From Pseudomonas salomonii (GTDB lineage Bacteria > Pseudomonadota > Gammaproteobacteria > Pseudomonadales > Pseudomonadaceae): DNA of 64,000 nt. The notes under the pieces were generated by a model. The model was given only the letters and a program-made list of their open reading frames with translations, was not told the DNA's origin and made no database searches. Positions 53,456 to 62,385 of this stretch are shown piece by piece. Position numbers and translations under genes: made by a program. Within the stretch, counting starts at the first letter, position 1. Each line of letters starts with the position of its first letter. The DNA lies in the NCBI RefSeq assembly GCF_900107155.1, contig NZ_FNOX01000011.1, positions 1 through 64,000 on the forward strand. The letters run 5' to 3'.

Positions 53456-54351
53456 AGGTTCAACAATAAGTAGTGGTCTACGAGCAGCGCGATAAACAGC
53501 AGCAGCAAGTACCAGATAGAGTACTTGAAGGTGTTGATCGCCGCGTGCGGCTTGCTGCCACGGTACAGCACCCAGGCCCATTGCAGAAAGCGCCCGCCCA
53601 ATACCAGCGCACACGCCAGGTACAGCAGGCCGCTCATATGGATCACATAAGGCATAAAGCTCACCGCCAGCAGGGCGAAGGTGTAGAGCAGGATATGCAC
53701 CTTGGTGTAGTGCTCGCCGTGGGTGACCGGCAGCATCGGGATATCGGCCTTGGCGTATTCCTCTTTGCGGTGAATGGCCAGGGCCCAGAAGTGCGGCGGG
53801 GTCCAGGCAAAAATGATCAGCACCAGCAGCAGCGGCTCGGCACTGACATGCCCGGTGACAGCCACCCAGCCGAGCAGCGGCGGCGCAGCACCGGCCAGGC
53901 CGCCGATGACGATATTTTGTGGCGTGGCGCGCTTGAGAAAGCCGGTGTAGATCACCGCGTAACCCAGCAATGAGGCCAACGTGAGCCAGGCCGCCAACGG
54001 GTTGGTGAACGCCAGCAACAAGGCCAAACCTGCAACAGCCAGAAACAATGCAAAGGCCAATGCCGCCACCGGTGACACGCGCCCTTCTGCCATCGGCCGT
54101 TTATGGGTGCGCGCCATCACTGCATCAATGCGCCGATCCACCACATGGTTGACCGCGGCCGCACCACCGGCGCACAGGGCAATGCCCAAATTGCCGAACA
54201 CCAGCACCGTCCACGGCACTCCGGCGCGGGTCGCGAGGAACATGCCCACCAAGGACGTGATGAGCATCAGCACCACCACTTTCGGCTTGGTCAGCTCCAG
54301 GTAATCCCGCCAGATCGCCTGATCGTGACGCGCGCCGATCAAGGTCGCCAT
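53452..54351 (-). CDS. cyoE: Protoheme IX farnesyltransferase (heme O synthase)
   Basis: A 299-residue UbiA-family membrane prenyltransferase. The first Asp-rich motif is NHVVDRRIDAVMART with KRPM, and the second region is YTGFLKRATPQNIVIGG. About nine helices. It converts heme B to heme O; ctaA upstream then makes heme A. It overlaps ctaA by 13 bp and sco by 4 bp, a tightly packed operon. Confidence 0.94.
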   Translation of the reverse strand: MATLIGARHDQAIWRDYLELTKPKVVVLMLITSLVGMFLATRAGVPWTVLVFGNLGIALCAGGAAAVNHVVDRRIDAVMARTHKRPMAEGRVSPVAALAFALFLAVAGLALLLAFTNPLAAWLTLASLLGYAVIYTGFLKRATPQNIVIGGLAGAAPPLLGWVAVTGHVSAEPLLLVLIIFAWTPPHFWALAIHRKEEYAKADIPMLPVTHGEHYTKVHILLYTFALLAVSFMPYVIHMSGLLYLACALVLGGRFLQWAWVLYRGSKPHAAINTFKYSIWYLLLLFIALLVDHYLLLNL

Positions 54352-55418
54352 GGCATCTCTCCTTTAAGGGTGATGAGGCCCGACACGTGTTTGCGCGGGA
54401 TAAAACGCCAGCCAAACGGCAGCTGATTGCGCACCCGCACCAGGCTGGTTCGGGCGTGGTAATTGACCAGCACCAGCGTCAGCAATAAACCCGCTCCACC
54501 GGCGTTGTGCCCGACCGCTACCGGCAGTGGCAAGCCGAACGCCACATTGCTCACGCCCAGGCAGATTTGCGCCGCCAGGGCGATCAACAGCAAGCCTGCC
54601 AGCCGCGTCATGCCCACGGCGCGCAATTGCCAGGCCAGGCCCAGCAACACCAGCGTCACCAGTACCGCGCCGATGCGATGGGTCAGGTGGATGGCCGTGC
54701 GCGCTTCACTGTCGAGCTGGCCGCCGAGGTAATTGGGGCCGATATGCTGAGTGAGGTGAAACCCGTTGGCAAAGTCCGCCGCCGGCCACCACTCGCCATG
54801 GCATGTCGGCAGGTCGACACAGGCCACGGCCGCGTAGTTGGAACTGACCCAACCACCCAACGCGATCTGCCCGATCACCAGCACCAACCCAGCTGTCGCC
54901 CAATATTGCAGGCGCTTGGGTACGATCAGCGCGGGCAACACGCCGGACAGTCGCAAGGTGAGTAAAAACAACAGGCTCAATGTGGCAAAGCCGCCGAGCA
55001 AATGCCCCGTGACCACTTGCGGCCACAGCTTCAATGTCACCGTCCACATACCGAACGCCGCCTGGGCAAACACCACCGCCAACAAAAACAGCGGCAATTT
55101 CACTGGCTGCCCCGGATCACGCCGATGGCTCCACGAACGCGCCGCCAGCAGCAGGATCAGCAAGCCCAAGGTGCCGGCAAAGTAGCGATGGGTCATCTCG
55201 GCCCAGCCCTTGTCGGCCTCTACCGGCGTATCGGGAAAATGCAGCTCGGCATGCGCCAGCTGGGCTTCGCTTTGCGGCACGCTGATAAACCCGTAGCAGC
55301 CGGGCCAGTCCGGGCAGCCGAGGCCGGCGTGGGTCAGGCGCGTATAGGCGCCGAGCAGCACGACCAGCAGCGCCAGCAAGGTGGCAAACAACGCGAGGCG
55401 AAATCCAGGTTTGGCCAT
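54339..55418 (-). CDS. ctaA: Heme A synthase (COX15/CtaA)
   Basis: A 359-residue, eight-helix heme A synthase. Conserved parts are RLTHAGLGCPDWPGCYG in the first extracellular loop (with the cysteine pair), EMTHRYFAGTLGLLI, QVVTGHLLGG, HLTHRIGAVLVTL and VGHNAGGAGLLL, giving the heme-ligand histidines. It converts heme O to heme A for the aa3 oxidase. It overlaps cyoE. Confidence 0.93.
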   Translation of the reverse strand: MAKPGFRLALFATLLALLVVLLGAYTRLTHAGLGCPDWPGCYGFISVPQSEAQLAHAELHFPDTPVEADKGWAEMTHRYFAGTLGLLILLLAARSWSHRRDPGQPVKLPLFLLAVVFAQAAFGMWTVTLKLWPQVVTGHLLGGFATLSLLFLLTLRLSGVLPALIVPKRLQYWATAGLVLVIGQIALGGWVSSNYAAVACVDLPTCHGEWWPAADFANGFHLTQHIGPNYLGGQLDSEARTAIHLTHRIGAVLVTLVLLGLAWQLRAVGMTRLAGLLLIALAAQICLGVSNVAFGLPLPVAVGHNAGGAGLLLTLVLVNYHARTSLVRVRNQLPFGWRFIPRKHVSGLITLKGEMPWRP

Positions 55419-55428
55419 GACGATGCCC

Positions 55429-56001
55429 TTATCCGATGTTCGACAGTTTCAGCAGCAGGCGCAGGTCGTTGAGCAAGTCCTTGCCCTTGACCTTGGCGTC
55501 GTAGCGCAGCACCAGGTTGCCGTGGGGGTCGACGATCCACAGTTGCGCCTCACCCGGCGCGGCCGCGTTTTTACTGAAGGTGGTCAGGTCCAGCGGGTAG
55601 CGCTGCAGTTGCGGGTATTCGGCCTTGAGCTTGGCGTCGTAATCCGTGCTCACCGGTTGCGCGCCGGCCAGTGCATGGCTGGCGCGCGAGGCATCGCGGC
55701 CCAGGCTGATTTGCAGCTGGCGCGCCAGGTACACCAGTTGCTGGCAGTCGGCGGCGCAGGCGGTGGGCGCGGTAACCAGCAGTTGCCAACGCTCTTCATC
55801 GGCCTGCACGCCGATGTCGGCGCGGGTCTGGCCGTTGCCGATCATCTCGCCGTGGTAGCTGCGGCTGTCGGGCACCCAGAACTGCAACTTGTACATAAAG
55901 GTGGCCAGCGCCATCGGGCCGATCACCATCATCAAAATCAGAATCAGCTGCCAGCGGCCTTTGCGCCGGTCGGGCGCCTCAGACGTGCTGGGTGGATTCA
56001 T
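55429..56001 (-). CDS. Cytochrome-oxidase-locus membrane protein (PA0111-like)
   Basis: A 190-residue protein with one N-terminal helix (about 20-42, LILILMMVIGPMALATF) and a soluble part resembling a thioredoxin-like/SCO fold (RWQLLVTAPTACAADCQQLV, then LWIVDPHGNLVLRYD). It has a CAADC pair in place of CxxxC copper cysteines, so a redox or copper role in oxidase assembly is plausible but unproven. ATG 56001 or 56013 (both with GGAG). It overlaps the SURF1 stop. Confidence 0.78.
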   Translation of the reverse strand: MNPPSTSEAPDRRKGRWQLILILMMVIGPMALATFMYKLQFWVPDSRSYHGEMIGNGQTRADIGVQADEERWQLLVTAPTACAADCQQLVYLARQLQISLGRDASRASHALAGAQPVSTDYDAKLKAEYPQLQRYPLDLTTFSKNAAAPGEAQLWIVDPHGNLVLRYDAKVKGKDLLNDLRLLLKLSNIG

Positions 56002-56743
56002 GGCCGCTCCCATGGGGTTTCTCCTTTTTGTTATGCCATCCGAGGTAGAGGTAAAGCGCCAGCAACGCCAGTGCCATGGCGAACCACTGCACGGCGTAGC
56101 CCAAGTGTTTTTCCGGGCCCATGGCGACCACCGGCCAGGTCGTGTCGTAGGTGCCGGGGCCAGGCTCGGCGCGCAGCTCAAAGGCGAAACCGCTGCGGCC
56201 CAACTCAGCCCAAAGCGCGGCGGGATGCAGCGCAGTCAGCAAGCGCGGCCATTGCGTGGTGGCGGGGTCGGCGTGCAGTTGGAAGGTTTCGCCGGGGGCG
56301 ACGTACACCCAGGCATCCAGATTCAACGGTTGTTCAGGCGTGGTGAACACGGGCGGCGTGCGCCGGTCCGGCCAGGGCAGCCAGCCGCGATTGAGTAACA
56401 GCCATTCGCCGCTGGCCTGGTCATGAAAGGGCTGCAAGAGCTCAACACCGGGCTTGCCGTCGCGCATACGGTTGTCGAGCAGCACGCTGTGTTCGGCGTC
56501 GAATTGGCCGCGCAGGCGCACACGGCGAAAGGCCGGGTCAGCCATGCCCTGAAGCTGAACGCTGCTGACCGGCTCAGCCACGCGCCGTTCGGCATAGCTG
56601 TCCACCAGCCGCTGTTTTTCATGCCCGCGAGCCAGTTGCCAGAACCCCAAACCCACCATCAACGGCAGTAATACGAGCACCACCAGCGTGGGAACGAGCC
56701 CTGGGCGAAAGTCTTTTATGGCGCTGGCTATACTTGTTTTCAT
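55979..56743 (-). CDS. SURF1-family oxidase assembly protein
   Basis: A 254-residue SURF1 protein with two terminal membrane helices (about 14-34, LVVLVLLPLMVGLGFWQL, and 218-236) and a periplasmic domain with RRVRLRGQFDAEHSVLLDNR and WLLLNRGWLPW. It helps insert heme A into subunit I. ATG 56743 (AAAGG upstream) is chosen; longer starts run into the divergent small gene. Confidence 0.9.
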   Translation of the reverse strand: MKTSIASAIKDFRPGLVPTLVVLVLLPLMVGLGFWQLARGHEKQRLVDSYAERRVAEPVSSVQLQGMADPAFRRVRLRGQFDAEHSVLLDNRMRDGKPGVELLQPFHDQASGEWLLLNRGWLPWPDRRTPPVFTTPEQPLNLDAWVYVAPGETFQLHADPATTQWPRLLTALHPAALWAELGRSGFAFELRAEPGPGTYDTTWPVVAMGPEKHLGYAVQWFAMALALLALYLYLGWHNKKEKPHGSGHESTQHV

Positions 56744-56786
56744 TGCCCGCCTTTTCATTGCCCGCCCATCCGAATGGAACCTGACC

Positions 56787-56990
56787 ATGCTCAAAGCAGC
56801 CATTGCCCTGATGCTGATCGCGACTGTCGTGAGCCTGTTCAGTGGCTTGTTCTTTCTGGTCAAGGACGAGGGCAACTCCAACCGCCTCGTCACTGCCTTG
56901 ACCGTGCGTGTTGTACTGGCCGCGATCACCGTGGGCTTGATCGCCTGGGGCTTTTTCAGCGGCCAGTTGGTCTCTCATGCACCGTGGTAA
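56787..56990 (+). CDS. Twin-transmembrane protein (DUF2909 family)
   Basis: A 67-residue protein with two helices (about 2-24 and 37-57) around a short acidic loop (VKDEGNSNRL). It is the only plus-strand gene within the minus-strand oxidase locus, placed between SURF1 and coxC and convergent with coxC. From memory the same arrangement (PA0109) occurs in P. aeruginosa. ATG 56787 lacks a strong ribosome site. Possibly an oxidase-associated subunit; function unproven. Confidence 0.75.
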   Translation: MLKAAIALMLIATVVSLFSGLFFLVKDEGNSNRLVTALTVRVVLAAITVGLIAWGFFSGQLVSHAPW

Positions 56991-56996
56991 AACGCC

Positions 56997-57884
56997 TCAC
57001 AGCACGTAAACGAAGAAAAACAGGCCGATCCACACCACATCCACAAAGTGCCAATACCAACTGGCCGCCTCGAAACCGAACTGGTGCTCGGCGTTGAAGT
57101 GCCCCTTGAGGATGCGCATCAACATCACGAACAGAATGAGGGTGCCGATAGTCACGTGGGCGCCGTGAAAGCCGGTGAGCATGAAGAACGTCGCGCCGTA
57201 CACGCCCGAGCCGAGGGTCAGGCCCAGCTCTTTGTAAGCGTGCATGTACTCCTCGGCCTGAAAGCCCAAAAACGCCCAACCCAGCAGCACGGTCAGCGCC
57301 AGCCAGATTTTCAGCGCGCCGCGATGGCCTTTGCGCAACGCGTGGTGGGCGATGGTGATGGTCACGCTGGAGCTGACCAGCAAGATCGTATTGACCAGCG
57401 GCAAGCCCCACGGGCTGATGGTGCCTTCGGGCGGCGGGTACAGTTTCGGGTCAGGATTGTTGAGCAGCGGCCAGGCAAATTCGAAGTTCGGCCACAGCAT
57501 GTGTGCGACGCCCTTGGAGCCTTCGCCCGCCAGCCATGGCGCGGACATATGCCGCACGTAAAACAGTGCGCCGAAGAACGCGATAAAGAACATCACCTCG
57601 GAAAAGATGAACCAGGTCATGCCCCAGCGGAACGAGCGGTCCATCTGCGCGCTGTACAAACCCGCGCGGCTTTCCTTGATTACCGCGCCGAACCAGCCGA
57701 ACAACATGTAGGCCAGCAACAGGCCGCCGACGAAAAAGATCCACGGGCCGTGGGATTCCGGGCGCGCCGCCTTGAGGTCGTTGAACCACACGGCCAGGCC
57801 GTACACCGTGATCAACATGCCAAACGTAGCAATTATTGGCCATTTGCTTTGCGCTGGTACGTAGTACGTATCATGAGACGACAT
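56997..57884 (-). CDS. coxC: Cytochrome c oxidase subunit III
   Basis: A 295-residue, seven-helix subunit III of an aa3-type heme-copper oxidase. Typical segments are WGMTWFIFSEVMFFIAFFGA, LLVSSSVTITIAHHAL, and FEAASWYWHFVDVVWIGLFF at the C-terminus. It stabilises the catalytic core. Its 3' end converges on the twin-TM gene with 6 bp between stops, and it follows ctaG on the minus strand. Confidence 0.96.
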   Translation of the reverse strand: MSSHDTYYVPAQSKWPIIATFGMLITVYGLAVWFNDLKAARPESHGPWIFFVGGLLLAYMLFGWFGAVIKESRAGLYSAQMDRSFRWGMTWFIFSEVMFFIAFFGALFYVRHMSAPWLAGEGSKGVAHMLWPNFEFAWPLLNNPDPKLYPPPEGTISPWGLPLVNTILLVSSSVTITIAHHALRKGHRGALKIWLALTVLLGWAFLGFQAEEYMHAYKELGLTLGSGVYGATFFMLTGFHGAHVTIGTLILFVMLMRILKGHFNAEHQFGFEAASWYWHFVDVVWIGLFFFVYVL

Positions 57885-57919
57885 GTATTCGCTCTCCTGA
57901 TTGAGGGGGCAAACAGTAG

Positions 57920-58471
57920 CTAGCCGCCGGTACGGACGGCCACCGGCGGTTGGCGCGCAGTGATGTCAAACAGCGTGTATGCCAGGGTCAGATGCTTCAC
58001 ATCCTTGGGCATGGCGCGATCGACGATAAAGCGCACGGGCATTTCAATGCGCTGACCTGGCTGCAGCACTTGCTGGGTGAAGCAAAAACATTCGGTCTTG
58101 TGGAAATACATCGCCGCTTCGGCCGGGGAAATACTCGGTACAGCCTGGGCAGTCATGGGTTTGTCAGTGGGGTTGTAGGCCACGAACAGCATCTCGGTGA
58201 CGGCGCCGGGGTTGACCACCACCTCATCGGCTTTGGAGTGGAATTCCCAGACCATGTCGATAGCATTGGTGGACATGAACTGCACGCGCACCTGACGCGT
58301 AGGGTCCACCAACTGCTCACCTTCGTACTGCCCGGCGGTCTTGCCGTTGATGCCGAATGCCTTGCACATCACGTCGTAGATCGGCACCAGGGCAAAGCCG
58401 AAGGCGAACATGGCCACAACCAGGATCAGCAGGCGAGTGACCAGGCGCTTGATGGGGACGGACTCAAGCAT
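57920..58471 (-). CDS. ctaG: Cytochrome c oxidase assembly protein CtaG (Cox11)
   Basis: A 183-residue Cox11-type copper chaperone with one N-terminal helix (about 11-30) and a beta domain carrying the copper motif CFCF (in TECFCFTQQVLQPGQ). It loads CuB into subunit I. ATG 58471 is used. It lies between coxA and coxC in the operon. Confidence 0.94.
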   Translation of the reverse strand: MLESVPIKRLVTRLLILVVAMFAFGFALVPIYDVMCKAFGINGKTAGQYEGEQLVDPTRQVRVQFMSTNAIDMVWEFHSKADEVVVNPGAVTEMLFVAYNPTDKPMTAQAVPSISPAEAAMYFHKTECFCFTQQVLQPGQRIEMPVRFIVDRAMPKDVKHLTLAYTLFDITARQPPVAVRTGG

Positions 58472-58531
58472 GGCGCTCACCCAAGGCGAATGCGCTCCCA
58501 CACTGACGGTGTTCACAGCGCGATAAAGCGT

Positions 58532-60115
58532 TCACTTGACCTCCGGCGGCGTCGTAAACGTGTGGTACGGCGCAGGCGAGGGGACGCTCCATTCCAGGCC
58601 TTCAGCGCCATCCCACGGCTTGGCCGGCGCTGGCGGGCCGCCACGGATGCACTTGATCACGATAAACAGGAAGAAGATCTGCGTGGCGCCGAACATGAAC
58701 GCGCCAATCGAGGACACCATGTTGAAATCGGCGAACTGCAGGTTGTAGTCCGGCACCCGGCGCGGCATGCCGGCCAGCCCCACAAAGTGCATCGGGAAGA
58801 ACGCCATGTTCATGCCCACAAAAGACAGCCAGAAGTGCAGCTTGCCCAGGGTTTCGTCGTACATGTGGCCGGTCCATTTCGGCAGCCAGTAGTAGGCCGA
58901 GGCGAAGATGCCGAAGATCGCGCCGGGCACCAGTACGTAATGGAAGTGCGCCACCACAAAGTAGGTGTCGTGGTACTGGAAGTCCGCCGGGGCAATCGCC
59001 AGCATCAGCCCGGAGAAACCGCCGATGGTGAACAGAATCACGAAGGCCACCGCAAACAGCATCGGTGTCTCAAAGGTCAGCGAGCCTTGCCACATGGTGC
59101 TGACCCAGTTGAACACCTTCACGCCCGTGGGCACTGCAATCAGCAGCGTGGCGTACATGAAGAACAACTCGCCCACCAGGGGAATGCCCACCACGAACAT
59201 GTGGTGCGCCCACACGATGAACGACAGGAACGCGATGCTCGCCGTGGCGTAGACCATCGAGGTGTAGCCGAACAGCGGCTTGCGCGAAAAGGTCGGGATG
59301 ATCGAGCTCACGGCGCCAAACGCCGGCAGGATCATGATGTACACCTCAGGGTGGCCGAAGAACCAGAACACATGCTGGAACAACACCGGGTCACCACCAC
59401 CGGCGGCACTGAAGAAGCTGGTGCCGAAGTGGATGTCCATCAACATCATGGTCACGCAACCGGCCAGCACCGGCATCACCGCGATCAGCAGGAAGGCGGT
59501 GATCAGCCAGGTCCAGACGAACAGCGGCATCTTCATCAAGGTCATGCCCGGCGCGCGCAGGTTGAGGATGGTGGCGACCACGTTGATTGCGCCCATGATC
59601 GAGCTGATGCCCATCAGGTGAATGGCAAAGATGAAGAACGTCACGCTTTCCGGCGCGTAGGTGGTGGAGAGCGGGGCGTAGAAGGTCCAGCCGAAATTCG
59701 GCCCGCCGCCCGGCGTGAACAACGTCGAGACCAGCAGCAGGAACGCCGCCGGCAACAGCCAGAAACTGAAGTTGTTCATGCGCGGCAAGGCCATGTCCGG
59801 GGCGCCGATCATCAGCGGGATCATCCAGTTGGCCAGGCCAACGAACGCCGGCATCACCGCGCCAAACACCATGATCAGGCCGTGCATGGTGGTCATCTGG
59901 TTGAAGAACGCCGGCTGCACAATCTGCAGACCGGGCTGGAACAACTCGGCGCGAATCACCATGGCGAATGAGCCGCCGAGCAGAAACATGGTGAAGGCGA
60001 ACCACAGGTACAGGGTGCCGATGTCTTTGTGGTTGGTGGTCAGCACCCAGCGCATCAAGCCTTTGGCGGGGCCGTGGGCATGGTCGGCATGACCATGGTC
60101 GATCACAGTGCTCAT
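58532..60115 (-). CDS. coxA: Cytochrome c oxidase subunit I (aa3 type)
   Basis: A 527-residue catalytic subunit with twelve helices. It has WFFGHPEVYIMILP (CuB histidine and the crosslinked His-Tyr pair), the histidine pair in VWAHHMF, and HFHYVLVPGAIFGIFASAYY carrying heme a/a3 histidines. It reduces oxygen at the heme a3-CuB centre. It is placed after coxB in the normal order. Confidence 0.97.
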   Translation of the reverse strand: MSTVIDHGHADHAHGPAKGLMRWVLTTNHKDIGTLYLWFAFTMFLLGGSFAMVIRAELFQPGLQIVQPAFFNQMTTMHGLIMVFGAVMPAFVGLANWMIPLMIGAPDMALPRMNNFSFWLLPAAFLLLVSTLFTPGGGPNFGWTFYAPLSTTYAPESVTFFIFAIHLMGISSIMGAINVVATILNLRAPGMTLMKMPLFVWTWLITAFLLIAVMPVLAGCVTMMLMDIHFGTSFFSAAGGGDPVLFQHVFWFFGHPEVYIMILPAFGAVSSIIPTFSRKPLFGYTSMVYATASIAFLSFIVWAHHMFVVGIPLVGELFFMYATLLIAVPTGVKVFNWVSTMWQGSLTFETPMLFAVAFVILFTIGGFSGLMLAIAPADFQYHDTYFVVAHFHYVLVPGAIFGIFASAYYWLPKWTGHMYDETLGKLHFWLSFVGMNMAFFPMHFVGLAGMPRRVPDYNLQFADFNMVSSIGAFMFGATQIFFLFIVIKCIRGGPPAPAKPWDGAEGLEWSVPSPAPYHTFTTPPEVK

Positions 60116-60173
60116 GGCCGTTCTCCTGCAAAGGAAGGGGCTGTGCGGTTCAGGGCATACGCAGTTGAGGCCG

Positions 60174-61301
60174 TCATTTGCTTTCCGCCTGTTTCAGAGC
60201 CAGCACGTCTTTGGGCGTGACCATGTCGCCTTTGTTGTTGCCCCAGGCGTTACGCTCGTAGGTGACCACGGCGGCGATATCGACTTCCGACAACTGTTTG
60301 CCGAACGCCGCCATGGCGGTGCCGGGCTTGCCGAAGTACACGCGGTGCAGGTGATCTTCCTTGGGCCCGATGGCAATCGGCGAGCCTTTGAGCGCCGGGA
60401 ACATCGGCGGCAGGCCCTGGCCTTCGGCCTGGTGACAGGCCACGCAGGTGGTGTGGTAAACCTTGTCGCCACGCGCCACCAGTTCGTCCAGCGTCCACTC
60501 TTTGGAGGTCAGTTCCTTGAGCTTGGCGGTCTCTGCTTTGCGCTCGCCCAGCCAGGTGTCGTAGTCGGCCTTGGATTTGACCTCGACCACAATCGGCATA
60601 AAGCCGTGGTCCTTGCCGCACAGCTCGGCGCACTGGCCACGGTAGATGCCGGGCTTCTCGACCCGGGTCCAGGCCTCGTTGACGAAGCCGGGGATCGCAT
60701 CGCGCTTGACCGCAAAGGCCGGCACCCACCAGGAGTGGATCACGTCGGCGGCCGTCACCAGAAAGCGCACCTTGGCGCCCACCGGCAGCACAAGCGGCTG
60801 GTCGACTTCGAGTAAATAGTGCTCGCCTTTGGTGGCCTGGTTATGGATCTGCTCGGCGGGCGTGGCCAGGTTGCTGAAGAACTCCACGTCCTGGCCCAGG
60901 TATTTGTAGTGCCACTTCCACTGATAGCCGGTGACCTGGATATCGATATCCGACTCACTGCTGTCGTAGATGTTGATCAGGGTTTTGGTTGCCGGGATGG
61001 CCATGGCCACCAGGATCAGCAAGGGCACTACGGTCCAGAGGATTTCCACGGTGGTGCTCTCGTGGAACTTGGCCGCCACCTGGCCCGTGGACCGGCGGTG
61101 CAGGATCATCGACCAGAACATCGCGCCAAACACGACGATGCCGATCACCACACAGATCCAGAAAATGGTCATGTGCAGGTCAAACACGGCGTGACTGACT
61201 TCAGTAGCCCCTGGCGCCATATTCGTTGTCCAGGCGGCGTGCGCCTGGCCGAATACTGACCACAACAGTAGGCCCATCCAAACGTGTGGATGTCGCGTCA
61301 T
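60174..61301 (-). CDS. coxB: Cytochrome c oxidase subunit II with fused cytochrome c domain (caa3-like)
   Basis: A 375-residue subunit II with a signal peptide, two helices (about 41-64 and 85-106), and the cupredoxin domain with the CuA set His189, Cys224, Glu226, Cys228, His232 and Met235 (CAELCGKDHGFM). A C-terminal cytochrome c domain has CVACH (286-290), so the enzyme can take electrons through its own heme c. ATG 61301 has GGGAA upstream. It is the first gene of the minus-strand cox operon. Confidence 0.96.
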   Translation of the reverse strand: MTRHPHVWMGLLLWSVFGQAHAAWTTNMAPGATEVSHAVFDLHMTIFWICVVIGIVVFGAMFWSMILHRRSTGQVAAKFHESTTVEILWTVVPLLILVAMAIPATKTLINIYDSSESDIDIQVTGYQWKWHYKYLGQDVEFFSNLATPAEQIHNQATKGEHYLLEVDQPLVLPVGAKVRFLVTAADVIHSWWVPAFAVKRDAIPGFVNEAWTRVEKPGIYRGQCAELCGKDHGFMPIVVEVKSKADYDTWLGERKAETAKLKELTSKEWTLDELVARGDKVYHTTCVACHQAEGQGLPPMFPALKGSPIAIGPKEDHLHRVYFGKPGTAMAAFGKQLSEVDIAAVVTYERNAWGNNKGDMVTPKDVLALKQAESK

Positions 61302-61669
61302 TGCGGGTTCCCCTTTATGTTTCTTGTTATCCCGCCGGTTTGCACCTGCGGCGAAGGGAGCGGCTTCCATACTGCTTACAACCGCCAAGCCTTGCCTGCG
61401 TCATGCAGTTGGGCGTCATCAGCTAATTGCGTACAAATCCGAGTATAGACAGCCGGGGCAACCCCGCAATGTGTAGGGGCAAATGAGCAGAAACAGACGG
61501 GCGGCCCCAATAAAACCGGGGGCGCAAACGTTTATCCGACGAACGATGGCATTTCGATATAACGCACACGCATAACCATGAAATAATTATGACAAATGCA
61601 TCTTAGGCGCTCGTATAAACGAGCTACCTTATCCTCTCCTTTTCCTACGCCTGTTTCACTGGAGCCTTC
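61302..61669. other. Divergent region between coxB and the 61670 gene
   Basis: 368 bp without a gene. It should contain the cox operon promoter (minus strand) and that of the 61670 gene. A small hairpin GCTCGT/ACGAGC (61610-61625) and an A/T-rich stretch around 61565-61600 are visible. I could not fix a promoter. Confidence 0.4.
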
Positions 61670-62317
61670 ATGAACACCGCCGCATTGCGCGAGCAGATTT
61701 CCCGTGCCCATCAACACGAAGCCACTACGGGCCAGCTTGCCCTGCAACTGGAAAAACAATTGCCGCACCTGCATTCGGCCATCTCCCTGGCTGACGGTGA
61801 TAGCAACATTGTCATGTCCCGCTTTGTCACTGCCTACATCGAACTGGTTCCAGACTTGCTGGAAGCGGCCAACGATGTGGCCCGCGAAGCCGGTATCGAA
61901 AGCCAGATCAAACCGGTGCTGAAAATCGCCGAGCATTTCTTCCTGCAGCCGCCTGCAATCCTGGCCGGCCATGAAGGCCTGGACGGCCTGCTGGATGAGG
62001 CCTACCTGGCTCACCGCTTGGTTGAAGAGGTCAACGACCTGTATATCAAGCATTTCGGCCAGCCGTTGATTCCGGCAGATACCACCGTCGCCAACTTGAT
62101 TGCCCATCAACTGATCGGTGAGCAATTCGCCAATCAGCTGGATGAAGCCGTGCATTTGGCGGTGGATGAGATGCTCAACGAAGAGAGCTTTGCGCTGGAG
62201 TCGGTTGAGGCGTATCGCGAAACACTCAAGAGCCCGAACACGGAAGCGGCGTGGAAGCGCTGGCCGTGCCTGTCGCGGCAACTGGGCGTTGAGTTGTCGC
62301 TGGATCAGCCAGCCTGA
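61670..62317 (+). CDS. Conserved hypothetical protein (PA0104-like)
   Basis: A 215-residue, almost entirely helical, acidic, soluble protein (SAISLADGDSNIVMSRFVTAYIE; HRLVEEVNDLYIKHF; DEAVHLAVDEMLNEE). There is no signal peptide or known motif. ATG 61670 is downstream of GGAGCC. The position between coxB and the SulP gene is the same as I remember for PA0104. Terminated by the hairpin at 62343. Confidence 0.75.
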   Translation: MNTAALREQISRAHQHEATTGQLALQLEKQLPHLHSAISLADGDSNIVMSRFVTAYIELVPDLLEAANDVAREAGIESQIKPVLKIAEHFFLQPPAILAGHEGLDGLLDEAYLAHRLVEEVNDLYIKHFGQPLIPADTTVANLIAHQLIGEQFANQLDEAVHLAVDEMLNEESFALESVEAYRETLKSPNTEAAWKRWPCLSRQLGVELSLDQPA

Positions 62318-62342
62318 TTTTCCGAGTGAACATAGAACCACT

Positions 62343-62376
62343 GTGGGAGCCGGGCAAGCCCGGCTCCCACAATTTT
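62343..62376 (+). terminator. REP-like intrinsic terminator after the 61670 gene
   Basis: GTGGGAGCCGGG / CCCGGCTCCCAC, a perfect 12-bp stem with a CAAG loop, then AATTTTTT. The sequence resembles a REP arm (GTGGGAGC...), suggesting a repeat-derived terminator. It sits between convergent genes. Confidence 0.85.
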
Positions 62377-62385
62377 TTGTGGAGT

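Noticed and set aside
57950..59971. 673-codon plus-strand ORF over ctaG and coxA
   Set aside because: Extremely His/Arg/Gln-rich, no domain; it crosses two well-supported genes on the other strand.
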